Positions 23,187-34,419 of a stretch of DNA of 64,000 nucleotides are shown in pieces (the stretch's first letter is position 1; each line of letters opens with the position of its first letter). The translations under genes were made by a program, and so were the position numbers. The notes under the pieces were generated by a model. That model made no database searches, had not been told where the DNA came from, and was given only the letters and a program-made list of their open reading frames with translations. Source of the DNA: Rhyacophila brunnea (taxonomy: Eukaryota; Arthropoda; Insecta; Trichoptera; Rhyacophilidae); NCBI GenBank assembly GCA_022495005.1, contig JAGYXB010000437.1:1054001-1118000 (forward strand). The letters run 5' to 3'.

Positions 23187-24488
23187 CGAGGGTGGGTCAA
23201 TAAGTCCTTAGAAAAGCCGACAGGTGGCGCGACTAGTACTGCAAGCGGTTTGTTTTCATGCAGCGGCACTACCGATTCAGTATGCTGCGAAGTTTCAATC
23301 AGATTGGTCGGGTTGTTGTGTGTTTCTCGTACATTTAAAAAAAAAATTTGCTTGTGGAAAATGGAAAAATGGAAAATGGAGAAAATTGAGTTTAGAGTTG
23401 TTATTAAACATTTTAATATAAAAGGGTTAACATCAAAGGAAATAAAAAATGAGTTGGATTTAGTTCACGGCATATCTGCTCCTTCACTTGCAACTATTTA
23501 TAACTGGTTAAATGAATTTAAACGTGGTCGTACATCAACAAAGGATGAACCACGCTCAGGACGTCCTGTAGAGGTGACTACACCAGAAATGATCAATAAA
23601 ATCCACGATATGGTGTTAAGTGACCGAAGATTAAAGTTGAGTGAGATAATTGAGGTTACAGGGATCTCAAAAGGTAGCGTCATTTCTATTTTACATGACA
23701 AATTGGGCATGAAAAAAATTTCTGCAAGATGGGTGCCGCGTTTGCTCACAGTCGACAATAAACGCAATAGGGTGGTGGCCTCTAAAGCCCTGTTGTCGCT
23801 CATGCAACGCAATCCGGATGAATTTTTTCGTCGCTTTGTGACTGTAGATGAAACATGGATACACCACTATACTCCCGAGACGAAAGAACAGTCAAAGCAG
23901 TGGATTGCGAAAGGCGAACCATGTCCAAAGAAGGCGAAAACCGTAAAATCAGCTGGTAAGGTTATGGCTACTGTATTTTGGGATGCACGTGGAATTATTT
24001 TCGTTGACTATTTGGAAAAGGAAAAACAATAACAGGGGATTATTATGCATCTTTATTGGACCAGCTAAAAAACAAAATTGAAGAAAAACGGCCTCATTTA
24101 AACAGGAAAAAAATCTTCTTTCATCAGGACAATGCCCGTGTTCACACATGTTTACGATCAATGGCTAAAATTGAAGAATTAAAGTTCGAATTGGTCGACC
24201 ACCCACCGTATTCGCCAGATTTAGCCCCCAGTGACTTTTTCCTTTTCCCAAACTTAAAAAAATGGCTAAGTGGACAACGTTTTTTTTCAAATGAAGAAGT
24301 CATCGATCGGACAAATGCTTATTTTGAGGACCTTCCGAAAACTTATTTTTCTGACGGTTTAAAAAAAATTGAGAAACGTCTAACCAAGTGTATTGAGCTC
24401 CAAGGAAATTATGTTGAGAAATAAAAAAAAATACAAAAATAAAACCTGTTTTAATACTTTTTTCTAAGGAATTATTGACCCACCCTCG
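23187..24488 (+). mobile_element. Mariner-type transposon, near full length (copy 1)
   Basis: The TIRs CGAGGGTGGGTCAATAAGTC (23187) and the complement of TTATTGACCCACCCTCG (ending 24488) are flanked by TA at 23185-23186 and 24489-24490, the mariner target duplication. At 1302 bp it has the usual mariner length and encloses one transposase gene. A shorter relative lies at 56119-57064. Confidence 0.95.
23376..24424 (+). pseudogene. Mariner DD34D transposase with one frameshift
   Basis: The product binds the TIRs and cuts and pastes DNA at TA. The start is taken at 23376 (MEKIEF), in line with copy 2. The first helix-turn-helix spans about residues 12-45 (KGLTSKEIKNEL, ATIYNWLNEF). The linker RSGRPVEV is at 60-67, the second HTH at about 88-107 (LSEIIEVTGISKGSVISIL), and the WVPRLL motif at 119-124. 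The first catalytic Asp is residue 148 (VTVDETW). One A is missing near 24017-24020, shown by GGAAAAGG against GGAAAAAGG in copy 2, and this shifts the frame. The rest is read from about 24050 to 24424 and carries HQDNARVHT and YSPDLAPSDFF. The two Asp residues there are separated by 34 residues, as in DD34D enzymes. All three catalytic residues survive, so the frameshift is the main visible lesion. Confidence 0.93.
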
Positions 24489-24657
24489 TATTATTTTAAT
24501 TGGTCTGTCACTTCTTGGTAAAAAGACATTATTTATATTTACAAAATATAACGTAATAATATATTATTGTTATCATTGTCATTCATATTTATTTATTTTG
24601 TTTTCGTTGAATTAGAATATATAGATATATATAGATATGTTCAAACACGCGCGTTAA

Positions 24658-25311
24658 CATAATTTTACTCCCTACTTTAATTATAGTTTGTCAATTTATG
24701 GCTACAGCCGTATGTTGTAGCTTAATCACTAGGGAATGACAAAAGAAATGGCGTATTTCAAAAAAACACTACCTTATTCTTAGGTCAATAATTATTATAA
24801 AGCAATCATTATTCATAAGATGTTTATCACACTTGAATGGTCAAAAACAAAGCTTATAATAAGTATCTTTAGAATCATCTTCAAATGTGTTAATCTTGCC
24901 GATTTTTTGAATAATAAAATGCCTAATTCTTGTCAAATTTGGGATCACAGAGATTATCAATATAATTTTTTATCGTGAATATTTTACAAAAATTATCTCG
25001 TAATAAATTATACTAATGGTTTCATAAATGCGTTTAAAATTAATAAATGTAAAAAATCTTAACACCACTGCACAGTTATGTACCGAAATATGACTATATT
25101 CTAAAACATTAGAGCGAGAGGTTTAAAAGAATACTATTTTATGTAACAAAAATACTTTATGCAGTCATCAAATGTTTAAAATAACTATAAAGGATAATAA
25201 GGCTTCAAAATTATATAAATAGATTATCTACAACGTTTAAGGAGTGTCCAGGATCATGGTTTGAAAATACAATAAAAACTCAATTTTGACCTTCGACGAG
25301 CATGTCCCCCC
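24658..25311 (-). mobile_element. TTAA family 1, copy 2 (one-armed, probably the full-length form)
   Basis: TTAA lies at 24654-24657 and 25312-25315. The left end CATAATTTTACTCCCTACTT is shared, in reverse complement, with the right end of the 56051-57645 copy. The right end GCATGTCCCCCC is shared with copy 1. The 654-bp body is the spacer plus one arm of copy 1, in the opposite orientation. The two ends are not inverted repeats of each other. Non-coding. Confidence 0.82.
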
Positions 25312-25315
25312 TTAA

Positions 25316-26285
25316 GTCCTGCCTTAACCAAACTATAATAAATAAAAAATATTATTATATCTATAAAATATCCAAATGTATGTTTGATTTAATGGCATAG
25401 TTTTAGATATTTTATAGATATACGAGTAATTTTTGACTAATATCTATTATGGTTTGGTTTTGCATGGTTTAATTGAATTAAAAAAAGTAGCTAACTCTTA
25501 TCTGTGAATTGTAGTCTTAGTTCAATGAAAAGTCTCTGATTTCTGATTTGAATGAGAAATCTATAAAATTGGATAAACAAAAAATCCTAGAAATTTATAG
25601 GTATAAATTTTTGCCCAATTCTAATTTGTTAAATGATCAATTATATTTTGTGTCTTCACCATTATTATACCCTATTTAATATTTGGGATTGTCATAACAT
25701 AACTTTATATATTGTACATTATTTATTATTTTAATTTTTATTTAATTTTTACTCATATTTTGGTTGTATTTGTTTTTTATTCGATCTCACTTAAATTGAT
25801 AATATTGTTTTATTTTATTTTTTATAAAATTTTTATTGTAAATTTTAACTAATCATAATTATTTGTTGATATTAATGTTATGTGTTATGTTATGTATTGT
25901 AAGTGTAGATTGTTTCATATTTTGTGGTTTGTTAATATTTTAAATAAATTGTTTAATGCCCCTGACATAGTATGAAATATTAATGTCCAAACTCATTAGT
26001 TTTAAATTAGTCTGTTATTGGGAAGGTATTATTGGACGGATAATTATTATGTACTTATTGTTATATTATTTCTATCGCTTTGAATTTTGTTTGATAAATA
26101 TTGTTTTAAAAAAATGTATTCAGTTGAAAATGTCCCACTGAGGCGGACGAAACCGGTCCTAATATATTAATTAAAGTAGAATAAGTACTATAAAAAAATT
26201 GCGTTTTATTAAATAAAAACAACAATTCAATGAAAACAATTACGTATGACTGACAAAGTTTAGTGTACTATTATTGTCAGACTGC
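25316..26285 (+). repeat. Fragment of the CAGTGGCGAAGGG element family, split by an insertion
   Basis: 25320-25531 (CCTGCCTTAACCAAACTATAA, TATCTATTATGGTTTGG, GTAGTCTTAGTTCAATGAAA) and 26226-26285 (TTCAATGAAAA, GACTGACAAAGTTTAGTGT) match consecutive parts of the family seen complete at 51417-52093. Confidence 0.6.
25532..26225 (+). mobile_element. Retroelement-like insertion with 11-bp target duplication
   Basis: TTCAATGAAAA is present at 25521-25531 and again at 26226-26236, and the flanking sequence rejoins as one repeat family when the insert is removed. The insert (694 bp) is AT-rich and non-coding. Near its 3' end are CACTGAGGCGGACGAAACCGG (26136-26156) and TC, reminiscent of the hammerhead-like ends of Penelope-like elements. 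It may be the 5'-truncated tail of such an element. Confidence 0.55.
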
Positions 26286-26324
26286 TATTTATAGTCCACT
26301 CAATAGGTTAAAATTTTGTTTTGA

Positions 26325-26436
26325 ATAATACCAGGATCTGTTCCATCATAACAGTAAAATATAGACCTTCACAGATTCAAAGTTGTATTAAGAGATTTTT
26401 GTTACGAGACATGAATGTTAGTCACTTGGTCAATTT
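26325..26436 (-). mobile_element. Degraded SINE family 1 fragment
   Basis: TTGTATTAAGAGATTTTTGT, ACGAGA and GTCACTTGGTCAA correspond to the reverse complement of the SINE 1 body at 31660-31720, with many substitutions. Confidence 0.45.
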
Positions 26437-27945
26437 TCTTGTGAATTCTCTAAGCGTGGGTTATTTAGCATTTAACTATCCATGAAAATTACATTATAAT
26501 AATTATTATGTTTTAAAAAAAATCGGTTGATACGTAGGTATATTTTATTTTAAAATATTTACAATTAAATTTAAACAAAAATAATGTATGAGTTTTTAAC
26601 AAATATACTAGTTTTAGACCAGATAATATAAAAGTGATTAATGAAAATCGACGTGGGAAACGTCTGGTATTTGACAGGTGTTAGCCGAGCATGCAAATTA
26701 CATTTTAATATGAAAATATAAAACGATCGACAGATATATATATTGAGGAATTAATTAACCAATACTTGTAAGTAATTACAACACATTTCCCGCACGCATT
26801 TTTCATAATATATTATTTTACTTAAACACCGTTTGTTTATTAAGGTTGTTCACTAACTAGTCTCGAAATTATCCGTAATCCCTCTGAGACGTAAATGTAT
26901 GATTATAGCAATTTACAATAAATATTTTGGTTTTTATTAGGTTCATATTTTTTTGTTTACTAAATACTAACTAATCACAGTTTTGCAGCAATCTATTTGG
27001 GCCACCTAATATTTTTGATGAAAATTAATTTGATCCTTTTTTTAACTACTTGAAGACATAAAGTGCAACTAAAGACATCGGTCCCTTTGAATACGTCAAA
27101 GAAGTTGACGAGTGATTGGTTTTAAGGTTAAATACTTAATTTTTTTATCAATTTTTTTTAATAATTATGTTTATTCATTCCGTTGAAGTTTTTTGTTCTT
27201 ACTAAATTTTTGAAAAACATCATAGTAAATATTTATTCAATGCTCATTCTCTGATGATAAGTGCTAATGATGAAGGTAGGTTTAGGCTTTAGATACATAC
27301 AAAAATGGTATAAGTCATTGAAATCTTTTAGAAAAAACGTTGAAAGCAGAAGTGGTGTAATTTATTTTGACAGTAAATAAATGATAAATTTTCAAATGTA
27401 TTCAGGTACAAATGGTCACTATTAGTTAAGTATGCTTTTAATGAGTAGATAATGCAAAGGACATCAAAGTTTCTCAATTACACTAAGATTTACATAGTTT
27501 CTACTAAAACCCTAAATTCTAGAAAACATTCTTTTTGAACCTACAACACTTCAGCTTTCAGGGGCTCAATTCTTGAAGGAAATGAAACAATTGGACATAA
27601 GGTATTTTCTAAAATGGTTGTAAGTAACTTCAGGCTATTTTGTTTTTACTGATTTATACTTAAAATTATTTTCATCGTCATGCATTATTAGGCAAGTGCA
27701 CTATAAAGCTTTTAGCTGAGCGAATTAATTTTAAAATTTGTTTTCAAGTGGCATTTAACTTTCGGGAATAGTTTAAGTTTATAAATGTGTCGGCGAAATT
27801 GACATATAAGGAACATTTAATACAAATGTCACATATTGATTGTAACATTTTCACACTGTGACATTTCCGGGAAAGCTCAAAAATAATTTTACATTTTTAT
27901 TTTATAGAATACCAGATAAAACTTGTATTTGATCAATAACCAATA
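26437..27945. other. AT-rich stretch, no gene recognised
   Basis: No coding signal and no matched repeat in about 1.5 kb. Confidence 0.3.
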
Positions 27946-28064
27946 ATAGTCATACAAAAAACAACCAAAAATATTATGGTTTGGTTAGGTAGGGTTTAAT
28001 TATTTTTTTTAATATTAACTAACACCATCTGTAAATTGCAGCTTACCTCCACCCTTCGCCACTG
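27946..28064 (+). repeat. 3' end of a CAGTGGCGAAGGG-family element
   Basis: Ends ACCTCCACCCTTCGCCACTG at 28064, the family terminus, preceded by GGTAGGGTTTAATT and AACACCATCTGTAAATTG. The left part is missing. Confidence 0.65.
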
Positions 28065-28430
28065 GTCAAGACCATGGGCCCCCAAAATCCTGAAGCGGCT
28101 CCTAGTCCAGGATCCTTGTTGGGCCCCCCTACCTATCGCTAGGGTTAAAAACAGACACTCTACAGAAACGTTTTCTAAATGATATTCCAGGTAAAATTAA
28201 GAGTATTCAGTGTATCTTTAACGACTTTTTGTATTTTTCAATAAATTCATTTGTGCTATGAAGTTTTCGAATATCGACACACAATATGTCAAATTTGCAT
28301 CACACAATAACAAAGTTTAAAATGGTAATATCCTTAAAGCAAAATAGCGCTTAGACTTTTTTTTCCATTAGAACAAATTTGTGATGTGTTTATCTCACTT
28401 GATAATGTAGACGCGCCACGCGGGGGCCAT
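28065..28430 (+). repeat. Partial copy of the hAT-like element seen at 48230
   Basis: Shares, in order, ACCATGGGCCCCC/ATCCTGAA, CCCCCCTACCTATC, a run around TATCGACACACAATAT and GATGTGTTTATCTCACTTGA with 48368-48690. Both hAT termini are missing here. Confidence 0.6.
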
Positions 28431-28464
28431 GGTTAAAACACAATATATGTATTTGATTTTATCA

Positions 28465-28900
28465 CAGTCTGGGTGTTTATGATTGTTTTAACTTCTATTA
28501 CATGCTTAATAATAATCTACCGTTAAGACGATACATCAGTGGAATGGCAAATAATTTTCAACTATAGGCGCGACGAAATTTAGGACTCGCTGGCATTCCG
28601 AGAGAGAACGTCGAGCTGGGAACACGTAAATTTGTTTCTTGATGGCGAAAGGGGTATTAATTCTTAAATCGTGTAAAGATTACTAAAAACGTTACCCATT
28701 TACTTGAAAAAGAAAACATGTCAATGAATATATTATTATTGTAATAGAACAATAAACAGAACATTAAATGGACGCATGTTGGATTTATATGATGAATTAT
28801 ATTTCGTTCGGTATTCGTCATTTGCACCCGCGACCCGCAATCCGCGCATCACCTAGCCATGATCTTTTTAGACGGTGTCTCAACTGAGGTATAGCCTTAA
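28465..28900 (-). repeat. SINE 3 tail followed by inverted copy of the 10660-11040 repeat
   Basis: 28465-28490 matches the tail of the tRNA-like SINE at 10333. 28540-28900 is the reverse complement of 10660-11040, with scattered differences and small gaps. Confidence 0.55.
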
Positions 28901-29490
28901 ACTACACCACTGACATTGGGCCTTTAGTTCTGTTGTATTGTTAAAATAATATAGAATATAAATAGAATATTATTTATAAATTTATTTAGGTTTCTGGTAG
29001 TAAAATATAGTAAATAGTGTGTCGTTGGTATACACATAATCTTCAGAAAATATAAAATAGTAATAAATTTGTTGTTTCATTCTGTGATGATCGGGTATAT
29101 GGACAAGCCTTTGGTGCCAAATTGACAGGGTAGACACTAGGGGTGAATTATGCTACTAGACCCCTACGCCCTGCATACACAATAGTTTGGATCGGTACAA
29201 AAAACTGATGAAACCCAAAATTAATATTCACCACCATGCCAATGGTGCTACAAAGCTGACGTTTTCGTGATAGGTATTCCGTGGTAAAAATATTCAATCC
29301 GAATCAGGGTTTTTTGAAAAATATATTTTTATTAAAAATGACAATCTTGACGGGAGGCTTTACTCCCGGATTATGTACAGTGCAATATCTCCGCAAAATA
29401 CTATTTCAGAGATAAAGTAAAATATGGATGTTATTTCTAGAATTCAGGGTCTTCATATCAACAAATATTTTTACAGTATTTACTTTATAA
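28901..29490. other. Intergenic stretch, no gene recognised
   Basis: No frame or repeat recognised. Confidence 0.3.
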
Positions 29491-29649
29491 TAGTGGTGGA
29501 GGTTGGAGTTAGGCTAGTAAGGTTCGATATTCTTCGATATATTCAGTTTTTTAAATTCTATTTTATTGTTTAATTTGTACTTTTTGAATCATTGTTGTTT
29601 TTTTTAAATTGTATTTCTTTTGTATAAAACAATTTTTGCTTTCTTTTTT

Positions 29650-29785
29650 TCCTCCACTTTGTTTTTTCTGATTTTCCGAACTGATTACTTGTAATTTTTA
29701 TTCTAAATGTCATGTTGTGAACGTCCTGAATTAATAATTTGTTATGTACTCAACGTGTCTTTTTCAAATAAATAAATAAATAGTT
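29650..29785 (+). mobile_element. LINE 3' UTR and tail
   Basis: TGTTGTGAACGTCCTGAATT and AAATAAATAAATA match the LINE tails at 41215-41288 and 38385-38480. No coding part remains. Confidence 0.55.
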
Positions 29786-30063
29786 CACACTAAACAGTCA
29801 TACTAATTTGTTTTTATTGAATTGCGAATATAATTTGTAGATGGTGCTCGTTATTTTTTTTAAATCAAATCAAACTCTGCCGAAACAAAACCATAATTTA
29901 GTTTAGGTATGCTATGGGCGATCCGACAAAAATAGTGAACATTTTTCAATCACAATTATTTGTTTCCGTTGAAATAATAATACATATTACAAATGGTGTT
30001 GGTTAGGTTTTTAATTTTTTTTAAACTATTCTTAAATCAAACCATAATCTTAATATTATTACA

Positions 30064-30215
30064 ATCGCCTGAAGGTACTTGATGGAATTTGAATATAAAT
30101 TCTAATGGAACCAGTGTGTTTACCTTTGGTGAGTGTACACGGCGTCTGAAAATGCCGAAAGGCGAAACCCGGGTCGCAAATACGACTTAAATAGAATAGT
30201 ACAAAACTTAAATCC
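30064..30215 (+). repeat. Dispersed copy of the 16411 repeat with hammerhead-like motif
   Basis: CTGAAAATGCCGAAAGGCGA followed by AACCCGGGTCGC at about 30147-30178. The stem GCC/GGC, GAAA and the ACCCGGGT palindrome resemble a minimal hammerhead core, but CTGANGA reads CTGAAAA. Confidence 0.55.
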
Positions 30216-30489
30216 ATTAATCGATAAAAATATTCTTCTATCTTTAAAATATCTAAAATTATGTATGCTTTAATGGTATAATTTTTATATTTAATAGATA
30301 ACCGAATATTTTTTGACTATTATCAACCATGGCTTGGATTAGGCAGGGTTAAATCGAATTTTAAAAACTAACAAACACTATCTACACTTTGTAGTCTAAG
30401 TTCTATGAAAAAAAAATGTTTGACTGGGAAAGTTTTGTGTGCACTATTTATGTCGGATTTTAACAGCCTGCCTCCACCCTTCGCCACTG

Positions 30490-31029
30490 ATTCATAATAC
30501 TAAGATGTTTGATTCAATGCAAAGAGCTAATGTAAATTGATTTTTTATTAGCCATTTATTTTCTCGTAATATATTTCTCTTCTTTTCAATCTGTAGAGGG
30601 CATTTATGCTCTGGTGAGAAGCGAACATGGTGAATGATATTTTTATGACATAACAGTATGACATCTCACTGCTAGCTGTCATATCAAAATATTACTCGTT
30701 GTTCGTAGAGTATTGCAGGCAGTAATGTTATAATATTATTAAATTTAATATGAACATTAATTTTATATAGATTAGTTTCAAGTATTTGATAATAACGTCA
30801 CTTTAATCGGATATTTGGTAAGTACGACCAATTAATACTTGCAAGCATCTATGTGCTAACTTACATTTGAATCAATCAGAATTTTATATACATAATATTA
30901 GGTTTATATTATTATGATGATTGTAATTATAATTTACTTACTTACCTATTTTCTTCTGTCATTCCCTTCTATTCCGGTGGTTTTGGTATGTATTTTTAAG
31001 CGTTTTATTAAGGAAAGAATGTGATCTCA
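30490..31029. other. AT-rich stretch, no gene recognised
   Basis: No coding signal and no matched repeat. Confidence 0.3.
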
Positions 31030-31312
31030 ATAATATTCTTCTTCTTCCACCCTGTCACGTCCCAACATTGGGGCATAGGGTAAGCACAAGTTGGCGCCAC
31101 TTCCCTTGGTCCATCGCCAACTCTTGCGCCTCCAGCCATGTCAGACCTGCAGCACGTATGTCGCTCTTGTAGCACCGCTGCAGGGTGAGGGAGGGCCTGC
31201 CACAGCGACGGAACCCTTGAGGCTGTGCCACAAGGGCACGAAGTGTCGCACTCTTTGACGGCATCCGGAATACGTGTCCCAGCCACGTAAAGCGTCTCTT
31301 CGTGATAACTTC
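31030..31312 (-). pseudogene. LINE family C reverse-transcriptase C-terminal fragment
   Basis: The minus strand gives KRRFTWLGHVFRMPSKSATL, ALVAQPQGFRRCGRPSLTLQ and RCYKSDIRAAGLTWLEAQEL, then a stop. The same blocks and near-identical DNA occur at 21474-21770. Truncated before the RT core, so inactive. Confidence 0.8.
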
Positions 31313-31616
31313 AATCACCGAAGGCTGTTGTGTAATCAATAATATACGGCCATCTATTTCTAATAAAACCAATCACAGTGAAATTTGATGCAACCAATAG
31401 CATATTATGTACAAATTTCCGGACACTATCTGGACCGTGTAAGAGTTGGGTTCGAATCCATTTCAGTCATTTTTTTCTAATATATATAATTTGAGGTTGT
31501 TCAAAATACTGTATTCGCATGTTTGTCTATAGTGCTTGAAGATACCGAAAGATAAAATTCGGGTTACAAGAAAAAAAATTAAAGGATTCAAAAGTGAAAA
31601 ATTTAAATTTTTTTTT

Positions 31617-31835
31617 GACCATGTCCGATCCTAATAGGATCATATTATGGGCCTCCACAGAGTAGAGGTTTGTATTAACAGATTTTGTTTTTTACGAGAA
31701 ATGGAGGTCAGCCACTTGCTCAACCTATTAAGTCCATACCCTGACTCACACAAATTGAAAAACAATATGTGTACTTGCCAGACCCAGGATTCGAACCTGG
31801 GACCCACGGCTTTATAGTCCAACGCTTATGCCGCG
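31617..31835 (-). mobile_element. tRNA-derived SINE, family 1
   Basis: The reverse strand carries the tRNA-like head with B-box (GGATTCGAACC at about 31786-31796 on +), then the conserved body to GACCATGTCCGATCC. The clearest copy after 58443. Confidence 0.75.
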
Positions 31836-33339
31836 AAATTTGATCAAATAATTTTACAATCAACTTTTAATTTAAACATGGCAAAAAGTAGCTTTGCTTC
31901 TATTAATAATAATAATAAAGGTACCTAAGCTTTTAATAAAACCTTCAACCCTTCAAAACTGTTTTTAAGCAAGTGTACTGTAATATTATACTTACCAATA
32001 ATCATATAATTTTACTAACTGTTGACATTAATTAATTCCCATTATTTTAACAAAGTACTCTTGCTGTTTTTGCTTACTTATTTATTATACTTATAGTCTT
32101 ATTTTTATGCGTATATCTCAACGTATCAGTGATAGAGAGAAGCTCTTTTAATTTTGAATTATTTTCATTAATAAGGATATTACATTATTAAGTATTCAGT
32201 ACACACTGAAATTTACTAAACAAATATTCGATATATCTATTTGTAAAAAATTGCAATATTGAAAAAAAAAATGATAGTTTATTTTAATATATATCTATAG
32301 GTGCGTATATTAGAAATGTAACAAAGTAATAAAAACTTTATCATTGCGACTCTATTTTTCCTACTTAGTAGTGCTATTTTTAAAGTGGTTATTAACTACT
32401 ATGGTCTTTTTAAAACATAATCACTGCTAACCTTTTAATTACCATATTTAAATAAAACGCGCCAGTCGCGGTGTTAGCACTAAATGAGCTAACGAAAAAG
32501 CGGAGGATTTCAAGTTACTTTCATTGTAAAATCATAAATAACATATTATTAAAAAAAATAGGATTAAAAACATTTTGTAATGCAAAAAATAATATATTGT
32601 ATTTAAAAAAATTAAGATATATAGATAAGTAGAATATTCCCATTTGGTCCCAAGAAAAAAACACTGGGTAAAATAAAAAAAATCTTGCTATATTGTAATA
32701 AATGAATATATAAATTTTCAAAATAAGTTCATTATAAGTTTTCGGTGTGCTTTCCACAAATATTAATTTTCACTTTCCCCAAGACGTCGTGTTTTCAGTA
32801 ACCAAACCAAGGAAATTGTAGAAATTACGAGCTTTTTCAACGTAGGTAATAATATTATAACACAATATTTCGTTTTGTTTGCGATTTTCGAAAAAAAATA
32901 ACACACACGTTTGTCATTCTGCATAATAAATATAAACGTTGTAGGTATCAGTAGTGAAAATATGCTGAGTGAGTTTTCATGAAAAATAATAAATTTCTAA
33001 TGATTTTGTAAAAAGTGGTCACATTTCATGTGAGTTGCGAAATCGGCGAGTTTGAAATATTTTTTTCATTTGTTCAAACATAAATCAAATAGAGTTATAA
33101 AACCTTGACTTGTCAGATTTTTTCATATTGAGAAAGCATTTCCATACTCCGGAAGACCTTTCCACCGACGTATAAATCCACAATGTTATACCGTCGCAAA
33201 GTGATTCGAGAAATATAATATAATAGTACGTATATGTCATCAAAATTTTTGGTACACTCAACAATAATATGATTATAGATCGTAAACTACTACGGGTTGC
33301 TCTTCTTTTGGTGCTCACATGAGGAAATAACTTTTTTTT
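31836..33339. other. AT-rich stretch, no gene recognised
   Basis: Several short minus frames of low-complexity composition. Nothing was recognised in about 1.5 kb. Confidence 0.3.
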
Positions 33340-33545
33340 AATGCCGCTATTAAGCCAAAACCTTCACCGATATAATAGATAACTCACAGTCATAAGACAA
33401 GACAGATAAAAAAGTAAAATAACAAAGGCGTCGTCGATTTACTTTTCGAGATAATTTAATTTGAACATTTTATTAGTCAATATCTGAAAGGAATCCAATC
33501 ATAATACCAAAAGAATTAAAAGTACCCTCCTACAAAATATCGTCA
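33340..33545 (+). repeat. Interspersed repeat, partner of 35500-35680
   Basis: AAAACCTTCACCGATATA, AACTCACAGTCA and TTTTCGAGATAA are shared in the same order with 35500-35680. Non-coding. The two copies bracket the MITE cluster. Confidence 0.6.
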
Positions 33546-33630
33546 GCTGAATGCAGAATTATTCTAACTCACATTTGAAATATTTTACAGAAGTGTTCTT
33601 TGAAGCATCCTATTTGTTATGTATTTATAT

Positions 33631-33986
33631 CAATGACATTATTAATGGACGACGCACTCAATACAGTAGCTAGCAAGTAAATTCGCGCATTCGCATGTAT
33701 AGGTAGACGTCACGCAATTCCATTATGCGATATCACGCATCGGGAATTTATAGCAATATGACCTTTATTGTAATGGCGTTAGAGCATCGTTTCTAATGTC
33801 AATGTTCATTTGAGCGAACGCGTTCGAACCGAACCATCCGGCAGACCCAACAAAAAGCATCTGGAATTTATAGCAATATCACCTTTATTGTAATGGCGTT
33901 AGAACAGATTATGCCATTCGGCAGACCCGACAATAAAGTGAGTGTCATTTTTTTTCCCAGATGATTCGTCCATATTAATGTCATTG
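33631..33986. mobile_element. hAT-like MITE with perfect 8-bp target duplication
   Basis: The TIRs CAATGACATTATTAATGGAC and the complement of GTCCATATTAATGTCATTG are flanked by ATTTATAT at 33623-33630 and 33987-33994. Ends of the form CAnnG and an 8-bp duplication fit hAT. 356 bp, no coding. Confidence 0.88.
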
Positions 33987-34042
33987 ATTTATATGTACAC
34001 ATTTATGCATCATTCTAGGCGTATCCGGAAATTTTTACATAA

Positions 34043-34396
34043 ACAGTTCACCGCAGGACACTTATTCGTGCGCCGCAGTACGTGAAACATGAGTTCGTGT
34101 AACATTTAATCAAATGACGAGTTCTTCGTTGAACATTTCACCGTGGAGTATATTTGTACGTATGCTACAACATGTGACGAATTCTATGAGATGTTTTTAC
34201 TACGTTAGGTTAGGTTAGGTTAGGGTTAATGTAATCGGAACAGTACTATTTGCAAACTTTCGCCCCATTTTGTTTGATACGTACAAATGTATTCCACGGT
34301 GAAATGTTCAACGAAGAACTCGTCATTTGATAAAATGTTATACGAACTCATGTTTCATGTACTGCGGCGCACGAATAAGTGTCACACAATGAACTG
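34043..34396. mobile_element. Foldback palindrome around a TTAGG array
   Basis: Arm 34043-34161 is inverted at 34276-34396 with few mismatches (e.g. GAGTTCTTCGTTGAACATTT). The loop contains four TTAGG units and part of a fifth at 34205-34225. No frame. Presumably a foldback transposon. No target duplication was resolved. Confidence 0.7.
34205..34225 (+). repeat. Short (TTAGG)n array
   Basis: About four tandem TTAGG units, the common insect telomere repeat, here interstitial in the loop of a palindrome. Confidence 0.85.
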
Positions 34397-34419
34397 CATA
34401 CGTATTTAACTTACAAGTA

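Larger units (their letters stand above)
29491..30489 (+). mobile_element. CAGTGGCGAAGGG-family element containing two insertions
   Basis: The right end is CTCCACCCTTCGCCACTG (ending 30489). The left end TAGTGGTGGAGGTTGGAG (29491) is a degraded counterpart. 29810-29960 and 30216-30440 match the 51417-52093 copy. 29580-29790 resembles a LINE 3' tail and 30064-30215 is a single unit of the repeat amplified at 16411. No coding. Confidence 0.55.

Noticed and set aside
23498..23812. 104-codon minus frame (also at 56419-56733)
   Set aside because: It is the antisense of the mariner transposase and is conserved only because the two mariner copies are alike.
34205..34225. A true telomere end
   Set aside because: Only about four units, interstitial, inside a palindrome with unique DNA on both sides.
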